From assembly GCF_020103695.1 (NCBI RefSeq), contig NZ_JAHXBF010000010.1, positions 62,001 through 126,000 of the forward strand: a stretch of DNA of 64,000 bases, read 5' to 3'. Positions within the stretch are counted from its first letter, which is position 1. Every line of letters starts with the position of its first letter. Positions 16,301-25,409 of this stretch are shown here, piece after piece. The DNA is from Hyalangium versicolor (GTDB lineage: Bacteria > Myxococcota > Myxococcia > Myxococcales > Myxococcaceae). The notes under the pieces are model-generated. The model searched no databases, was not told where the DNA came from, and saw only the letters and a list, made by a program, of their open reading frames with translations. Both the position numbers and the translations under genes were made by a program.

Positions 16301-18719
16301 CATGAAGCTGGGCGAGCGCTACGACCCGCTGGGCGAACGGCCGATGATCCGCTTCCTGTTCGCCTCGTTCCAGAACTCGTGGTGCAAGCCCCTCGAGACG
16401 AGCATGCGCATCCTCGAGCAGGGCTTCCAGGCCGCGCTGGAGAGCGGCATGTTCTTCTGGGCCGGGCTGTGCTCCATGCAGCTGGGCATCTCGGGACAGC
16501 TCGGCGGCGAGGACCTGAGCGTGCAGCTCGCCCGGCTCCAGTGGCACGTTGACTTCTACAGCCGCGGAGGCAGCCAGTTCCATCAGTCCATCTGCCAGGT
16601 CGCCGCGTCCATGCACTCCGTCCTCCGGCTCATGCATGGCGCCATTCCTTCGGGCAGCCCGCAGTATCTGGACGAGGCCTACCTGCTGCAGAACCTGCAG
16701 AACCCGACGGTCTCCGCGGGCTTCGCCGTCCTCCTGCTCCGCCTGGAGTACCTGCTGGATCTGCCGAACCCGCGCGAGGCGCTGACGCGGGCAGAGTCCC
16801 AGATCGGCATGATCCAGGGCTGGGTGTCACGGGCCGAGTTCACCCTGTACCAGGGGCTGGTGCTCGCGGCGCAGCACGCCTCGGCGGACGCGGAGGAGCG
16901 GGCACGGATCGAACAGACGCTCGAAGCCAACGAGGAGTCGCTGCGGAACCTCAGCACGCTGTGCCCGGAGAACTTCCTCCAGAAGCACCGACTCCTGGCG
17001 GCCGAGCGGGCCCGGCTGGCCGGTCGTGAGCTGGAGGCCATGGCGCTGTACGACGAGGCCATCACCGCGGCGGCGAAGCACGGCATCATCCATGAGGAGG
17101 CGCTGGCCAACGAGCTGGCGGCGCGCTTCCTTCTTGGCATCGGTCGGCAGCGCTCGGCGCGCGGCTATCTGGAAGAGGCGCGCATGGGCTACGGCCGCTG
17201 GGGCGCCCGCGCCAAGGTGGCCGCACTCGAGCGGCAATACCCGAAGCTGCTGCGCTCCTCCGCGGCCACGGGGAGCGATGCCGGCACGAGCCTCGAGGGG
17301 CTGGATCTCGCCGCCGTGCTCAAGGCCACGCAGGCCATCTCGGGAGAGATCGTCCTCTCCGAGCTGCTCCAGAAGCTGATGGGCACCATCCTGGAGAACG
17401 CGGGTGCCCAGCGCGGCCTGCTCCTGCTCAAGGGCGAGCCCCCGCTGGCCGTCGAGGCCCGCCAGCAGGAGGGTGCACGCACAGAGGTACAGGTGCACGA
17501 CTCCACCGCTCGGGCGATGGAGCACGCTCCGGAGACAATCCTGCGATACGTGGAGCGGACACGAGAGCGGCTCGTCCTGAGCGAATCCACGTCGCGCAGT
17601 GCATTCCAGGGAGACACGTACCTCGCAAGCCAACGCCCCCGGTCGGTGCTCTGCATGCCAGTGCTGAAGCAGAAGCAGCTGGTGGGCACGCTGTACCTGG
17701 AGAACCAGCTGGTCGCGGATGCCTTTACCCCCGAGCGCTGCAAGGTCCTGGAGCTGCTATCCGCCCAGGCCGCCGTCTCCCTGGAGAACGCGCGCCTCTA
17801 CGACACCCTGGACCAGCGCGTCCGAGAACGGACCCGCGAGCTGCGCGCGAGCAACGACGAACTGGCCCAGACGCTCCAACAGCTCAAGCAGACACAGGCC
17901 CAACTGGTGATGAAGGAGAAGCTCGCCTCGCTGGGCGTGCTGACCTCGGGCGTGGCCCACGAGATCCGCAACCCCCTCAACTTCATCAGCAGCTTCTCGC
18001 TCTTCAGCCTGCAGCTGACGGACGAGCTGCGCACCCTGTCCACCTCCCAGCGGCCGCGGCTGGAGCCGAAGAAGGCGGACGAACTCGACCGCATCATCGG
18101 CCACCTCCGGCAGAGCGTGCAGAAGATCGACGAGCACGGGAAGCGCGTGGACGCCATCGTGCGCTCGATGCTCGACCTGTCGCGCACCAGCAATACCTCC
18201 GAGCACGCCCTGGTGCCGCTCAACGACCTGATCAAGGAATACGTCCACCTGGCCTACAGCGGGCTCCGGGCGCAGCAGCTCTCCTTCCACGCGGAGATCG
18301 AGACGCGCTTCGACCCCGAGCTCCAGCCCGTCGAGGTCATGCCCCAGGAGCTGGGCCGCGTCATCCTCAACCTGGTGAACAACGCCTGCTACGCGGTGGA
18401 CGAGCGCCGCAAGAAGCAGGGGGCCAACTTCATTCCCACCGTTCAGGTGGTCACGAAGGATCTCGGGGACCGGGTGGAGATCCGCGTGCACGACAACGGC
18501 ACGGGCATTCCGGCCTCGATCCTGGACAAGATCTTCAATCCGTTCTTCACCACCAAGCCCGCGGGCCAGGGCACCGGGCTCGGCCTCTCCATCAGCCACG
18601 AGATCGTCGTCCAGGGCCACGGAGGGAAGCTGGAGGTCGAATCCGAGGAGGGCCGTTACACGGAGTTCCGCATCACCCTGCCCCGGCGCGCGCGGCGCAC
18701 GGGAGCCCTCGCGACCTGA
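13380..18719 (+). CDS. Pseudokinase/AAA ATPase/GAF/histidine kinase multidomain sensor
   Basis: 1779 aa. Order: Ser/Thr kinase-like domain (about 10-280), AAA/ORC-type ATPase with Walker A GYSGIGKSS at 328-336 and Walker B LFLDDLQWAD near 455, a long helical TPR-like region (about 690-1290), GAF (about 1307-1480), a coiled coil, HisKA with H1527 in VAHEIRNP, and HATPase (NLVNNACYAV, DNGTGIP, GTGLGLS). This layout is known from cyanobacterial HstK-like and myxobacterial multi-kinases. The kinase domain keeps HKDLTPAN (H124, D126, N131), but the usual ATP-binding Lys is Arg (R34) and the DFG Asp is Asn (N145, as NFD), so it is probably catalytically weak or dead. The histidine kinase half has all its motifs. 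The start is the only reasonable ATG; I see no good Shine-Dalgarno sequence. No response regulator gene is adjacent. Confidence 0.92.
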   Translation: MYSIPGFTNLQPLLEERTHVLLRAWRGDRSFLVRLPREESPSPEELARLRYGYELSATLDLPGIVKALELVRSGNQLCLVMEDFGGLPLRSLLKTGALPPRQVLDIALRLARILGELHQRRVIHKDLTPANILLHPETGEVRIANFDLASRLSSEAPSFTSHAILHGDLAYISPEQTGRMNRAVDYRTDFYSLGITLYELLTGRPPFTSADPTSLVYSHLAVEPSPPHQLQQEVPQTLSAVVLKLLAKNAEERYQSAYGLSADLKLCREQLGVPEPLTPGLRPGQRDVSASFNLSQKLYGRETDAAQLAAAFQRVSQGDQAELLLVTGYSGIGKSSLVNEVHRPLVRLRGYFGSGKFDQFLSSPYAAWIQAFDGLVRQILSEDEQRIATWKAELLAALGPNGRVVTDVVPQIELIIGPQPPVPALGALESQNRFNLVFQRLVGAFAVPQHPLVLFLDDLQWADAASLGLLQRVLSDPSYRHLLVIGAYRDNEVRAGHPLLATLNELRQSAPVSEISLRPLGQDSVTQLLEDTVGRPGDPAVAELAALVFQKTQGNPFFVNQFVTTLHERGYITFDPEQGRWRWELERIRSMGITDNVAVLMAERLAALPPATQEALKRAACIGSTFNLEVISIINERSPREAAAALWEAVQLGLLLPVGDSYKYVLGQEAGTASIEPSLVRYEFLHDRVQEAAYSLISEDARKRLHLRIGRLMLERTPEVQRDASIFEIVHQLDLATELIDSPEERERLARLNLVAGMRAKRSSAYKEALRYLQVGISLLREDGWERQYELALPLHRHGSECLHQLGRYDDAEREFQLILRHARSVEEKTEIYVLMLDMFVSRGQYLQAIQPARAALRELGIELPEGPEASSAAIAQERKLLEENLAHRSIASLAELPQTTNSRERARILLISRALSYAAYVYPDLFQILSMMTVNRAIAHGHGPGSGTAYALYAIALASGGSYERAFEFGQLAMKLGERYDPLGERPMIRFLFASFQNSWCKPLETSMRILEQGFQAALESGMFFWAGLCSMQLGISGQLGGEDLSVQLARLQWHVDFYSRGGSQFHQSICQVAASMHSVLRLMHGAIPSGSPQYLDEAYLLQNLQNPTVSAGFAVLLLRLEYLLDLPNPREALTRAESQIGMIQGWVSRAEFTLYQGLVLAAQHASADAEERARIEQTLEANEESLRNLSTLCPENFLQKHRLLAAERARLAGRELEAMALYDEAITAAAKHGIIHEEALANELAARFLLGIGRQRSARGYLEEARMGYGRWGARAKVAALERQYPKLLRSSAATGSDAGTSLEGLDLAAVLKATQAISGEIVLSELLQKLMGTILENAGAQRGLLLLKGEPPLAVEARQQEGARTEVQVHDSTARAMEHAPETILRYVERTRERLVLSESTSRSAFQGDTYLASQRPRSVLCMPVLKQKQLVGTLYLENQLVADAFTPERCKVLELLSAQAAVSLENARLYDTLDQRVRERTRELRASNDELAQTLQQLKQTQAQLVMKEKLASLGVLTSGVAHEIRNPLNFISSFSLFSLQLTDELRTLSTSQRPRLEPKKADELDRIIGHLRQSVQKIDEHGKRVDAIVRSMLDLSRTSNTSEHALVPLNDLIKEYVHLAYSGLRAQQLSFHAEIETRFDPELQPVEVMPQELGRVILNLVNNACYAVDERRKKQGANFIPTVQVVTKDLGDRVEIRVHDNGTGIPASILDKIFNPFFTTKPAGQGTGLGLSISHEIVVQGHGGKLEVESEEGRYTEFRITLPRRARRTGALAT

Positions 18720-18749
18720 GCCCCGGCGCCTCGGCTCCTGGCCAACGCC

Positions 18750-21700
18750 TCAGTCCTGCTGGGGCCTGGGCCAGGTCGGCCGCCACAGTCCGGCCTCCGA
18801 CATGTGGTCCGCCCACTCCTGCGGGGTCAGCTCCTTGCGCCCGGGGATCTCGGCCACACGCCGCTGCAGCTCGCTGGTCTCGATGGGGTGCACCAGCACC
18901 TGACTCGCTCCCGCCGCGACCACGTACCTGCCATCCGGGCTGATCGACAGCGCACGGACCTCACCAATCTGCCCCTCCAGTCTCCGCGTCACGGACCAGC
19001 TCCAGGTCTCGGTCCCAGAGCCGTCCTCCTTCTTCCCGGCCCGAGGGATCCGCTCCCAGATGAGCACCTGGCCGTCGGCGCCGCCCGAAGCCAGGTACCG
19101 CCCCCGGGGCTCCCAGGCGAGCACACAGACCCTGGTCCTGCGTGAATCCGCCTCGCTGGCGGACTCGATCTGGAGGCTGCCATTCACAGTCTGGACGCTC
19201 CAGATGCGCACGCCTTGCGTGTCTCCCGTCGCGAGCCATGGCCCGTCCGGGCACCAGGCCGCCGCAGTGACGGCCCCCAGGTGCTGAAGCATGAGCGGCG
19301 ACTCGTCGCTCTTCCTCACGGGCCCGCCGCTCTGCGCATCGAACAGCGAGGCCCAGCCGTTGTTGCACGCCGTGACGAGGAACTGCCCCTGGGGATCATA
19401 GGCAAGCGCCCAGACGCCATCGCGCTCACGGGGATCTCCAGGATGCGTCAGCGGGACCAACGGCTGGAGGGTCTTGGCATCATGCACCGCCGCGCCGTTG
19501 GGCTCCCAGCGGGACACCGCGAGGCGAACCCGCTTCGGATCACCCGCCGCGATGCGCGGATCCCACGCGATGGAGTGGAAGTCATGCGCGGCCCGGTACT
19601 CACCGAGCCATCGGCCCGACTCGACCTCCCAGACCGCGACGCCCCGGGTGTACTTCACGGCCAGGAACCGGCTGTCCGGGCTGAACACCACCTGGACGCC
19701 GACGATCGGGCTCGGGGTGTCATGGTTCCGGGAGCCCTGGAACGCAGGCCCCTCCCGGGGCTTCCAGTCCTGGGTCCGGAAGAGCACGGGCTGCGCCTCT
19801 CCGTACCGGATGGCAGCGACCCACCGTCCATCCGGGCTCCATGCGGCCCAGGCCTGTCCCTTGGCCTTGGGCAGCAACTGGCTCACCCGCTGCCCCGTAT
19901 TCGGATTCCACACGCAGACGGAGCCATCGTCGCTGGCCGTCAGGACCTGCTCCGTGTTGCTCGGGTGGCAAGCGATGACACTCACTGGCTGCTCGTGCTC
20001 CGTGAAGGTCACCTGCGCACTGGCCGTGGTGTGCCACTCCCGCAAGGTGCCGTTCACCGAGCCCGTCAGGAGAACGGAGTCCTGTCCTGGCCGCCAGGCC
20101 GCCCGGGTGATCACGGAGAGGTGACCGTAGAGGCTCATCTCTAGCTCGCCCGTCAGGGCCTGCCAGACGATGCAGCGGGCATCCTGGTCCCACGTAGCGA
20201 CGCGCTTGCTGTCGGGATGCCACCGGGCTCCGGCGATCAGGCTGCCCGTCATGCGCAGGATCATCACGAAGCGGCCCGTGTTCGCCTCCCAGATGCGCAC
20301 CGAGCCGTCCTCGCCCGTCGTCAGGAGCCAGCGGCCATCGGGGGACCACGCCAGATCGATCACCGGGCCGCGGTGCCCATCACACGCGTAGCAAGACAGT
20401 CCGGCGCGGGTGAAGACGCGCGCGCCCTGCTCGCTCGCCACGGCGATCCGGTCACCGCCTCGGTGCCAGGCAACCTGCGATACCGCGCCCAGCTCCGAGG
20501 CGAGCACCTTGCGCGGCACCTCGCCCCGGCCCACACCCTCCCAAAGGCTGACCGAACCATCCACGGCCCCAGAGATCACCCGGCTGCCATCCGGACTCCA
20601 GGCCGCGCACCGCACTGGCGCCGAGTGCGCGAGGGTGCCAGCCGGAGCCCATGAGCCATCCGGCAGGGCGTTCCACACAGCGAGCTTCTTCTCATCCGAA
20701 CCGATCCCGAGCAGCCGCTCCGAGCGAGGGGAGAACTGAACGCCGAACGGATCCCAGCTGCCTACCTCGAAGACGGCGATCTGCCGCCAGCCCTTCGCCC
20801 CATCCGCTCGCCGATGGAGCCGCATCTTCCGGTCGCGCCCGGCGGTCGCGAGCAGATGACCGTTGGGAGACCAGGCCAGGCCCCGGATGCCGGGATCCGA
20901 ACCGCCGAGATGCTCGATCTGCTGCAGAGGCTCGGGCTGTGAATGGCCCGCGTCCCAGATCCGCACGATGCCGTCTTCGGTCCCGGTGGCGACGTACTGC
21001 CCATCCGGGCTGTACTCGAGGTGCGTCACATCCAGGGGCCCCGCGCTCCACTCGGCGGTGCACCACCCGCGACGCGCCATGGCCATCCGCAGCACCCGAT
21101 CCGCTTCGGGGCCTGGGTCCAGCTCCGCAGCCTCGATCGCCAGCAACCGGCCGAGTTCCAGATCGCCCCGGGAGCACTGGACCGACGCGGCCAGGGTCAG
21201 CGTCCGCGAAAGGGCGCGCGTCTCCGCCCGTTGGCGCAAGAGGCGCTCCTGCTCGAGCTGCACCTCCAGCTCGTTGCGCTCCTCGGGAGAGCGGATCTCG
21301 GGGCTGACCTCGAACGAGATGGACTCCTCACCGACAGCGCTCTCCTCTCGCAACTCCGTCGCCGTGACACCTCGCCTCCGAAGGTACTCGCACAGCGTGC
21401 GGACGCGCTGCTGGCCCAGTGCCTCCGTGCGAGCGGTGACCCGGACGGTGATGGCCTTCAGCTCCAGGTGCGCTCGCAGGAACTTCGCGATCTCGTCCAG
21501 CGCGGCCGAGGAACGCGGGGTGAGCTCCGCCGCGCCCTCGAAACCGATCCAGCCGTAGTAGACGAGCGTCTTCTCATCCTTGCCAAGGTGGACCGCGGCC
21601 GGCGGATGCCGGAGCAGCTTCCGGAACGCGCTCTGCGCCTCCGCGATGGCCTGCTGCAACGGGAGCACCTCCGCGGCCTGTGCCACACCGTCCTCTGCTC

Positions 21701-24176
21701 CCTGGAGCAGCTTCCCTGGCTTCCGCTCCTGGGCAAAGGCCCGGTACATGACATCCGCGCTCTGAGCCTGGGTTTCTCCGAGTCCTCGGAAGAACATGGG
21801 CACCATGCGGAGCAGATCCTCCGCCCGGAGCAGCGGGTTGCTCTCGAGGAAGAAGCGGGCCAGGGGCATCCGGCCCGGCTTTCGCGGCAGCCTGCGACGA
21901 ACGTTGGGGATGCAGTTCGAGGCGATCACCAACCCCACGCCCTCCTGCCGCACCACGTTGGTGGGGACGTTGGCCACCACGCCACCATCGATGTAGCGGC
22001 TGCCTCCGATGATCGTCGGCCCCATGGGAGGCAGGGAGCCGCTCGCGCGAACACCTCGGGCGTACGTGCCGTTTCGCACATCCCACTCGACACCCAGGTC
22101 CGCGTCGGTGACCACGGGGATGAAGACGATCTCCGTCTCGTCCAGCTTGATGAACCCCAGATCGTAGAGCAGCAGCCACTCGAAGACAGCGCTCGTGAAG
22201 AAGTAGGTGCCCATCAAGAGCAGGATGGGGTTGATCCGCTTCGTGAAGAGCTCCAGCCCCGCCTCATCCCGCGTCGCGAAGTAGGCACCCACGGTGGAGC
22301 CCACACTGGAGCCCGCGATCACATCGATGGGCAGCCCCTGCGCGAGCAGCCCCCGGATGAGCGGCAGGTGCTCCGAGCCGTACATGCCTCCGCCCCCGAG
22401 CGCCAATCCGATGCGCCGGCCGGTGATGCCCCGAGCCCACCGATCGATGCTCGCCATGGCCGGCTCCTGATCCGGCCCGCCGAGCGAGAGCGCCTCGAAG
22501 GACAAGGGCTCTTGAAGCGAGCCTCGCTTCTTCAACGCATCGACCAGGGGCTTCCCGAGCCGGACACGAACAGTACCCGCCGGCCAACTGGCCGTGGACT
22601 CCACGGGTTTGAGCGCATCCAGCACTCCCCCGAGCCTCTCGCGCGCGGCCGTCTTGAGCCCGTCCAACGCATGCTTCACCCGAGCGAGCGCCAAGGGCGC
22701 GCTGATGCCATCACCCTGTTTCACGAGCGCGTCGACAGGCTCCTGCTGGAGGAGCAGCGCCGTCCGCACCACGCCAACCCTCGACGCCAGCAGTTCGAGC
22801 GGAGGCTCCACATCCGGCCGCGTCAGCAGGTGCACCAGCTTGAAGCGCAGATCCTTCGACGTGCGCAACATCTCGAGGAGATCCACCTCTCCCTCCTCGG
22901 GCTCATCGATGGAGGAGAGATCCACGAGCGTGACGTCCGCGTGCTGCTCCGCCTCGCGGCTCGCGAGCAGCTGCTGGATGCGATGGCCCACGTCCTCCTT
23001 GTTGCTCGAGAGGACGATCTCCTGATGCTCGATCCAGGTGGGCTCCTCCTCGCCCTCCTCACGCTGCGCATTGCCCAGCCCGATGGGCTGCGGCTTCACG
23101 AACCAGCGCCGGGAAGCCTCGGGAGAGCCCGGCGGCATGAGATGGAGCACCAGCACCCGATCGCAGAGCTTCAACGCCAGCCGCTCGGCCAGCAGATCCG
23201 CCAGCCCCCGAAGCACTCGCGTCTCCCGGTACTCGGCGGGCAGGGAGGGATCCGCATACAGGACGAACACACCACTGCCAGCGGTGACGCTCTTCGCGTG
23301 GTTCGGGTCGATCTCCTCGTTGGTGTTGCGCGCGATCGCGGAGCGGAAGTCCGGGTCCTGCTGGAAGAGCGTCCAGAAGGTCTCGGCCTTCAACCGGATC
23401 ATCCGTGCCGCGCCCGACGACGACACGCTGAACTCCATGGGATGGCCGCGGACCAGCTCCGCCATGCCTACGACTGCCGGCGCGTCCTGCCGCATCCGGT
23501 GCGTCCCCGAGCGCCGGAAGTCGAACGAACCCTCCAGCGCCACGTACACCGACGAAGAGGGACGCCCCTGCTCCAGCAGCTCCAGCGGAGGCTGGCCCTC
23601 GATGATCTCGGCCTCGTCGAGCAACCGCTGCAACAGCCGCGCGGGGATGGAGGCCAGCTCCGGAAGCGCCGCGAGCGTCTCCACGATGACGGGTGCCAGC
23701 TCCTGGAGACGGACCGCCCGCGCCAGCGACGTGAAGAGCGCATTCGGCAGGCCCTCCACCGTAAAGAGCTCCTGGAAGTGCCGCGAGTCCAGCTCGAGCA
23801 CCGTGGTCCGCTCCTGGGCGAACACCCTCACCTCCGGGCTCGACGCGGCCGAACGCCCTTGGATGGCGGCCACCACCGCATCCCCGCCCAGCAGCGACAG
23901 CGGACCGTATTGCCGCTGTCTCCCGTCGACCGAGGAGCTCGCCTGGACGCGGCCCCAGAGCACCACGCGAAACACGCCGGAGCCCGAGCCCGCGTGAAGC
24001 TCCTCTCCGGGAGCGTACCGCCGGATTTCGAAGCGGCTCGCGATGTCCTCGCTCAGGTTCTCATCGAGATCCGTTGAGGTGATCAGCAGCTCCAGCTTCA
24101 GCCTGGGGCTGACCTGTGTGTCCACCGGGTTCGTCGTCAAACCAGCTCCTTCGCGTGAGCGCCTCGGTGTGGCCAT
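18750..24176 (-). CDS. Cyclic-nucleotide-binding/patatin phospholipase/WD40 giant protein
   Basis: 1808 aa. I start it at ATG 24176 (MATPRR); the open frame runs 112 codons further, but that stretch is Arg/Gly-rich and runs into the end of the next gene. Domains: two cyclic-nucleotide-binding-like domains (about 35-140 and 165-290); a linker resembling that of NTE-type esterases (about 310-560); a patatin domain with oxyanion loop GGGGMYG (594-600), nucleophile S624 in GSSVG and catalytic D730 in DGG; an OmpA-like segment (about 865-930); and about sixteen WD40 units (about 1045-1800), such as AWSPDGRW with DGSVRIW, enough for two propellers. It lies 53 nt downstream of a second patatin gene on the same strand. 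The likely role is a regulated phospholipase or lysophospholipase anchored to partners by the propellers. No signal peptide is seen. Confidence 0.92.
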   Translation of the reverse strand: MATPRRSREGAGLTTNPVDTQVSPRLKLELLITSTDLDENLSEDIASRFEIRRYAPGEELHAGSGSGVFRVVLWGRVQASSSVDGRQRQYGPLSLLGGDAVVAAIQGRSAASSPEVRVFAQERTTVLELDSRHFQELFTVEGLPNALFTSLARAVRLQELAPVIVETLAALPELASIPARLLQRLLDEAEIIEGQPPLELLEQGRPSSSVYVALEGSFDFRRSGTHRMRQDAPAVVGMAELVRGHPMEFSVSSSGAARMIRLKAETFWTLFQQDPDFRSAIARNTNEEIDPNHAKSVTAGSGVFVLYADPSLPAEYRETRVLRGLADLLAERLALKLCDRVLVLHLMPPGSPEASRRWFVKPQPIGLGNAQREEGEEEPTWIEHQEIVLSSNKEDVGHRIQQLLASREAEQHADVTLVDLSSIDEPEEGEVDLLEMLRTSKDLRFKLVHLLTRPDVEPPLELLASRVGVVRTALLLQQEPVDALVKQGDGISAPLALARVKHALDGLKTAARERLGGVLDALKPVESTASWPAGTVRVRLGKPLVDALKKRGSLQEPLSFEALSLGGPDQEPAMASIDRWARGITGRRIGLALGGGGMYGSEHLPLIRGLLAQGLPIDVIAGSSVGSTVGAYFATRDEAGLELFTKRINPILLLMGTYFFTSAVFEWLLLYDLGFIKLDETEIVFIPVVTDADLGVEWDVRNGTYARGVRASGSLPPMGPTIIGGSRYIDGGVVANVPTNVVRQEGVGLVIASNCIPNVRRRLPRKPGRMPLARFFLESNPLLRAEDLLRMVPMFFRGLGETQAQSADVMYRAFAQERKPGKLLQGAEDGVAQAAEVLPLQQAIAEAQSAFRKLLRHPPAAVHLGKDEKTLVYYGWIGFEGAAELTPRSSAALDEIAKFLRAHLELKAITVRVTARTEALGQQRVRTLCEYLRRRGVTATELREESAVGEESISFEVSPEIRSPEERNELEVQLEQERLLRQRAETRALSRTLTLAASVQCSRGDLELGRLLAIEAAELDPGPEADRVLRMAMARRGWCTAEWSAGPLDVTHLEYSPDGQYVATGTEDGIVRIWDAGHSQPEPLQQIEHLGGSDPGIRGLAWSPNGHLLATAGRDRKMRLHRRADGAKGWRQIAVFEVGSWDPFGVQFSPRSERLLGIGSDEKKLAVWNALPDGSWAPAGTLAHSAPVRCAAWSPDGSRVISGAVDGSVSLWEGVGRGEVPRKVLASELGAVSQVAWHRGGDRIAVASEQGARVFTRAGLSCYACDGHRGPVIDLAWSPDGRWLLTTGEDGSVRIWEANTGRFVMILRMTGSLIAGARWHPDSKRVATWDQDARCIVWQALTGELEMSLYGHLSVITRAAWRPGQDSVLLTGSVNGTLREWHTTASAQVTFTEHEQPVSVIACHPSNTEQVLTASDDGSVCVWNPNTGQRVSQLLPKAKGQAWAAWSPDGRWVAAIRYGEAQPVLFRTQDWKPREGPAFQGSRNHDTPSPIVGVQVVFSPDSRFLAVKYTRGVAVWEVESGRWLGEYRAAHDFHSIAWDPRIAAGDPKRVRLAVSRWEPNGAAVHDAKTLQPLVPLTHPGDPRERDGVWALAYDPQGQFLVTACNNGWASLFDAQSGGPVRKSDESPLMLQHLGAVTAAAWCPDGPWLATGDTQGVRIWSVQTVNGSLQIESASEADSRRTRVCVLAWEPRGRYLASGGADGQVLIWERIPRAGKKEDGSGTETWSWSVTRRLEGQIGEVRALSISPDGRYVVAAGASQVLVHPIETSELQRRVAEIPGRKELTPQEWADHMSEAGLWRPTWPRPQQD

Positions 24177-24184
24177 GTGTCGAC

Positions 24185-24194
24185 TTGTATACAA
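24185..24194. promoter_or_regulatory. Perfect palindrome TTGTATACAA upstream of the giant patatin gene
   Basis: A 10-bp perfect palindrome nine bases before ATG 24176, in a short AT-rich patch between the two patatin genes. It could be an operator or part of a -10 region. No factor identified. Confidence 0.35.
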
Positions 24195-24229
24195 ACAAAC
24201 GCTGACAACACATGTCCAACGCCGGAGCC

Positions 24230-25267
24230 TCAGGCTCGGCTGTGGGGTTCGTTCACGTTCACGTTCGCGTCGATCCAGTCGAGCCCCGGGAGGACCGTCG
24301 CGAATCGCTTCTCCGCCTCCTCGTCCAGGAGGCTCCTCATGCGCTCCGGGGCCAGGATGAGCCCCGCGAGCCACTCCACCTCGGGGATGATGCACCGGAC
24401 CCGGTGGTAGCGCGCGCCGAGCAGCTCGGCGCACTGCAGATCCACCGTGTCCACCGAGCCCTGGAACAGGGCATCCGGCAGGTACAGCGCGCGTCCGAGC
24501 AGCATGCTCCACCCGGAGCGGTCGAGCCGATCCATCCAGCGCGGCAGTCCCGAGAGCCGTCCCCTGCCGGGAGCCGTCGGATCAGCGGAGCGCACCGTCG
24601 TCCCCAGGGACAGCAGCTTCAACTGGCCCAGCGGATCGCCCGCCGCCGTGCCGTGGCGCTCCAGGTGCGCGCAGGCCTCCTGCACGGCCACGAGCGCGGG
24701 GTTGTTCGTCACGTACGCCCCATCCACGTACTCGAGCCCATCCAGCGGACTCCGGTGCGGGGGCAGGATGGGAATGGCCGCCGTGCACGCGAGCGCCACG
24801 TCGACGAGCGTGCGGCGCCGCTCTGCCTCGGACTCGAAGTCGAAGCTGCGGAACACGCGCCTGCGCCACGTGGACTTCTCATAGGCCAGCACAGCGAACT
24901 TGCGGCCCTGCTGATCCAGCTCCCCCAGGTGGGCCTGGGCGCCGAGGTATCGCTCGAACAGTTGCTCGAAGGCCTCGGCGATGGAGCGCGAGCCCCGTCC
25001 CCGCGCGTACTGCCACAGCCGGCGCGGGCCAGGCCGGAGGATGGCGCCGATCTCATGGAACACGTCGATGCAGTCATCCAGCGCGCGGAGATTCTGGGCC
25101 GGAGTGCCGCGCCGAGCCGCGAGCAGGAGCGCCGCCACCGCTCCATCGGAAATGCCTGAGAAAAACTCCACTCGTGAGAGAAAACCGGGGCGCAGCAACT
25201 CGACACGCCGCAGCAAGCGCAGGGCGAGCACGATGGAGATTCCCCCGTCAAAGGAAAGGATGTTCAT
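24230..25267 (-). CDS. Patatin-like phospholipase
   Basis: 345 aa from ATG 25267 (MNILSFDGG), chosen because CAGGAG lies about eight bases upstream; an in-frame start at 25339 would add 24 residues of low-quality sequence. Patatin features: N-terminal SFDGG, nucleophile elbow GISDG with Ser in the first 60 residues, and the catalytic Asp in the DGAYVTNNP motif. Family length is typical. Cytoplasmic by lack of a signal. It should hydrolyse acyl esters of phospholipids or related lipids. The next gene, 53 nt downstream, carries a second, regulated patatin domain, so the two are probably co-transcribed and may act on the same membrane lipids. Confidence 0.88.
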   Translation of the reverse strand: MNILSFDGGISIVLALRLLRRVELLRPGFLSRVEFFSGISDGAVAALLLAARRGTPAQNLRALDDCIDVFHEIGAILRPGPRRLWQYARGRGSRSIAEAFEQLFERYLGAQAHLGELDQQGRKFAVLAYEKSTWRRRVFRSFDFESEAERRRTLVDVALACTAAIPILPPHRSPLDGLEYVDGAYVTNNPALVAVQEACAHLERHGTAAGDPLGQLKLLSLGTTVRSADPTAPGRGRLSGLPRWMDRLDRSGWSMLLGRALYLPDALFQGSVDTVDLQCAELLGARYHRVRCIIPEVEWLAGLILAPERMRSLLDEEAEKRFATVLPGLDWIDANVNVNEPHSRA

Positions 25268-25409
25268 GCAGGGCTCCTGCGAGAGGCTTACGGGCGGTGA
25301 CGCAAGGGGGCACATCGAGTTATGCTGAATATTGTTCACCTACATTGGAAGGCGAACAGGCGCTACCCGCTCTCGGCCCAGAGATGCGTAGCCCCGATGG
25401 ATATGGAGC

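Noticed and set aside
20943..24077. Open frame of 1044 codons on the plus strand
   Set aside because: It lies entirely antisense to the patatin/WD40 gene, has low-complexity Arg/Gln/His-rich composition and no domains; it results from the GC bias of the real gene.
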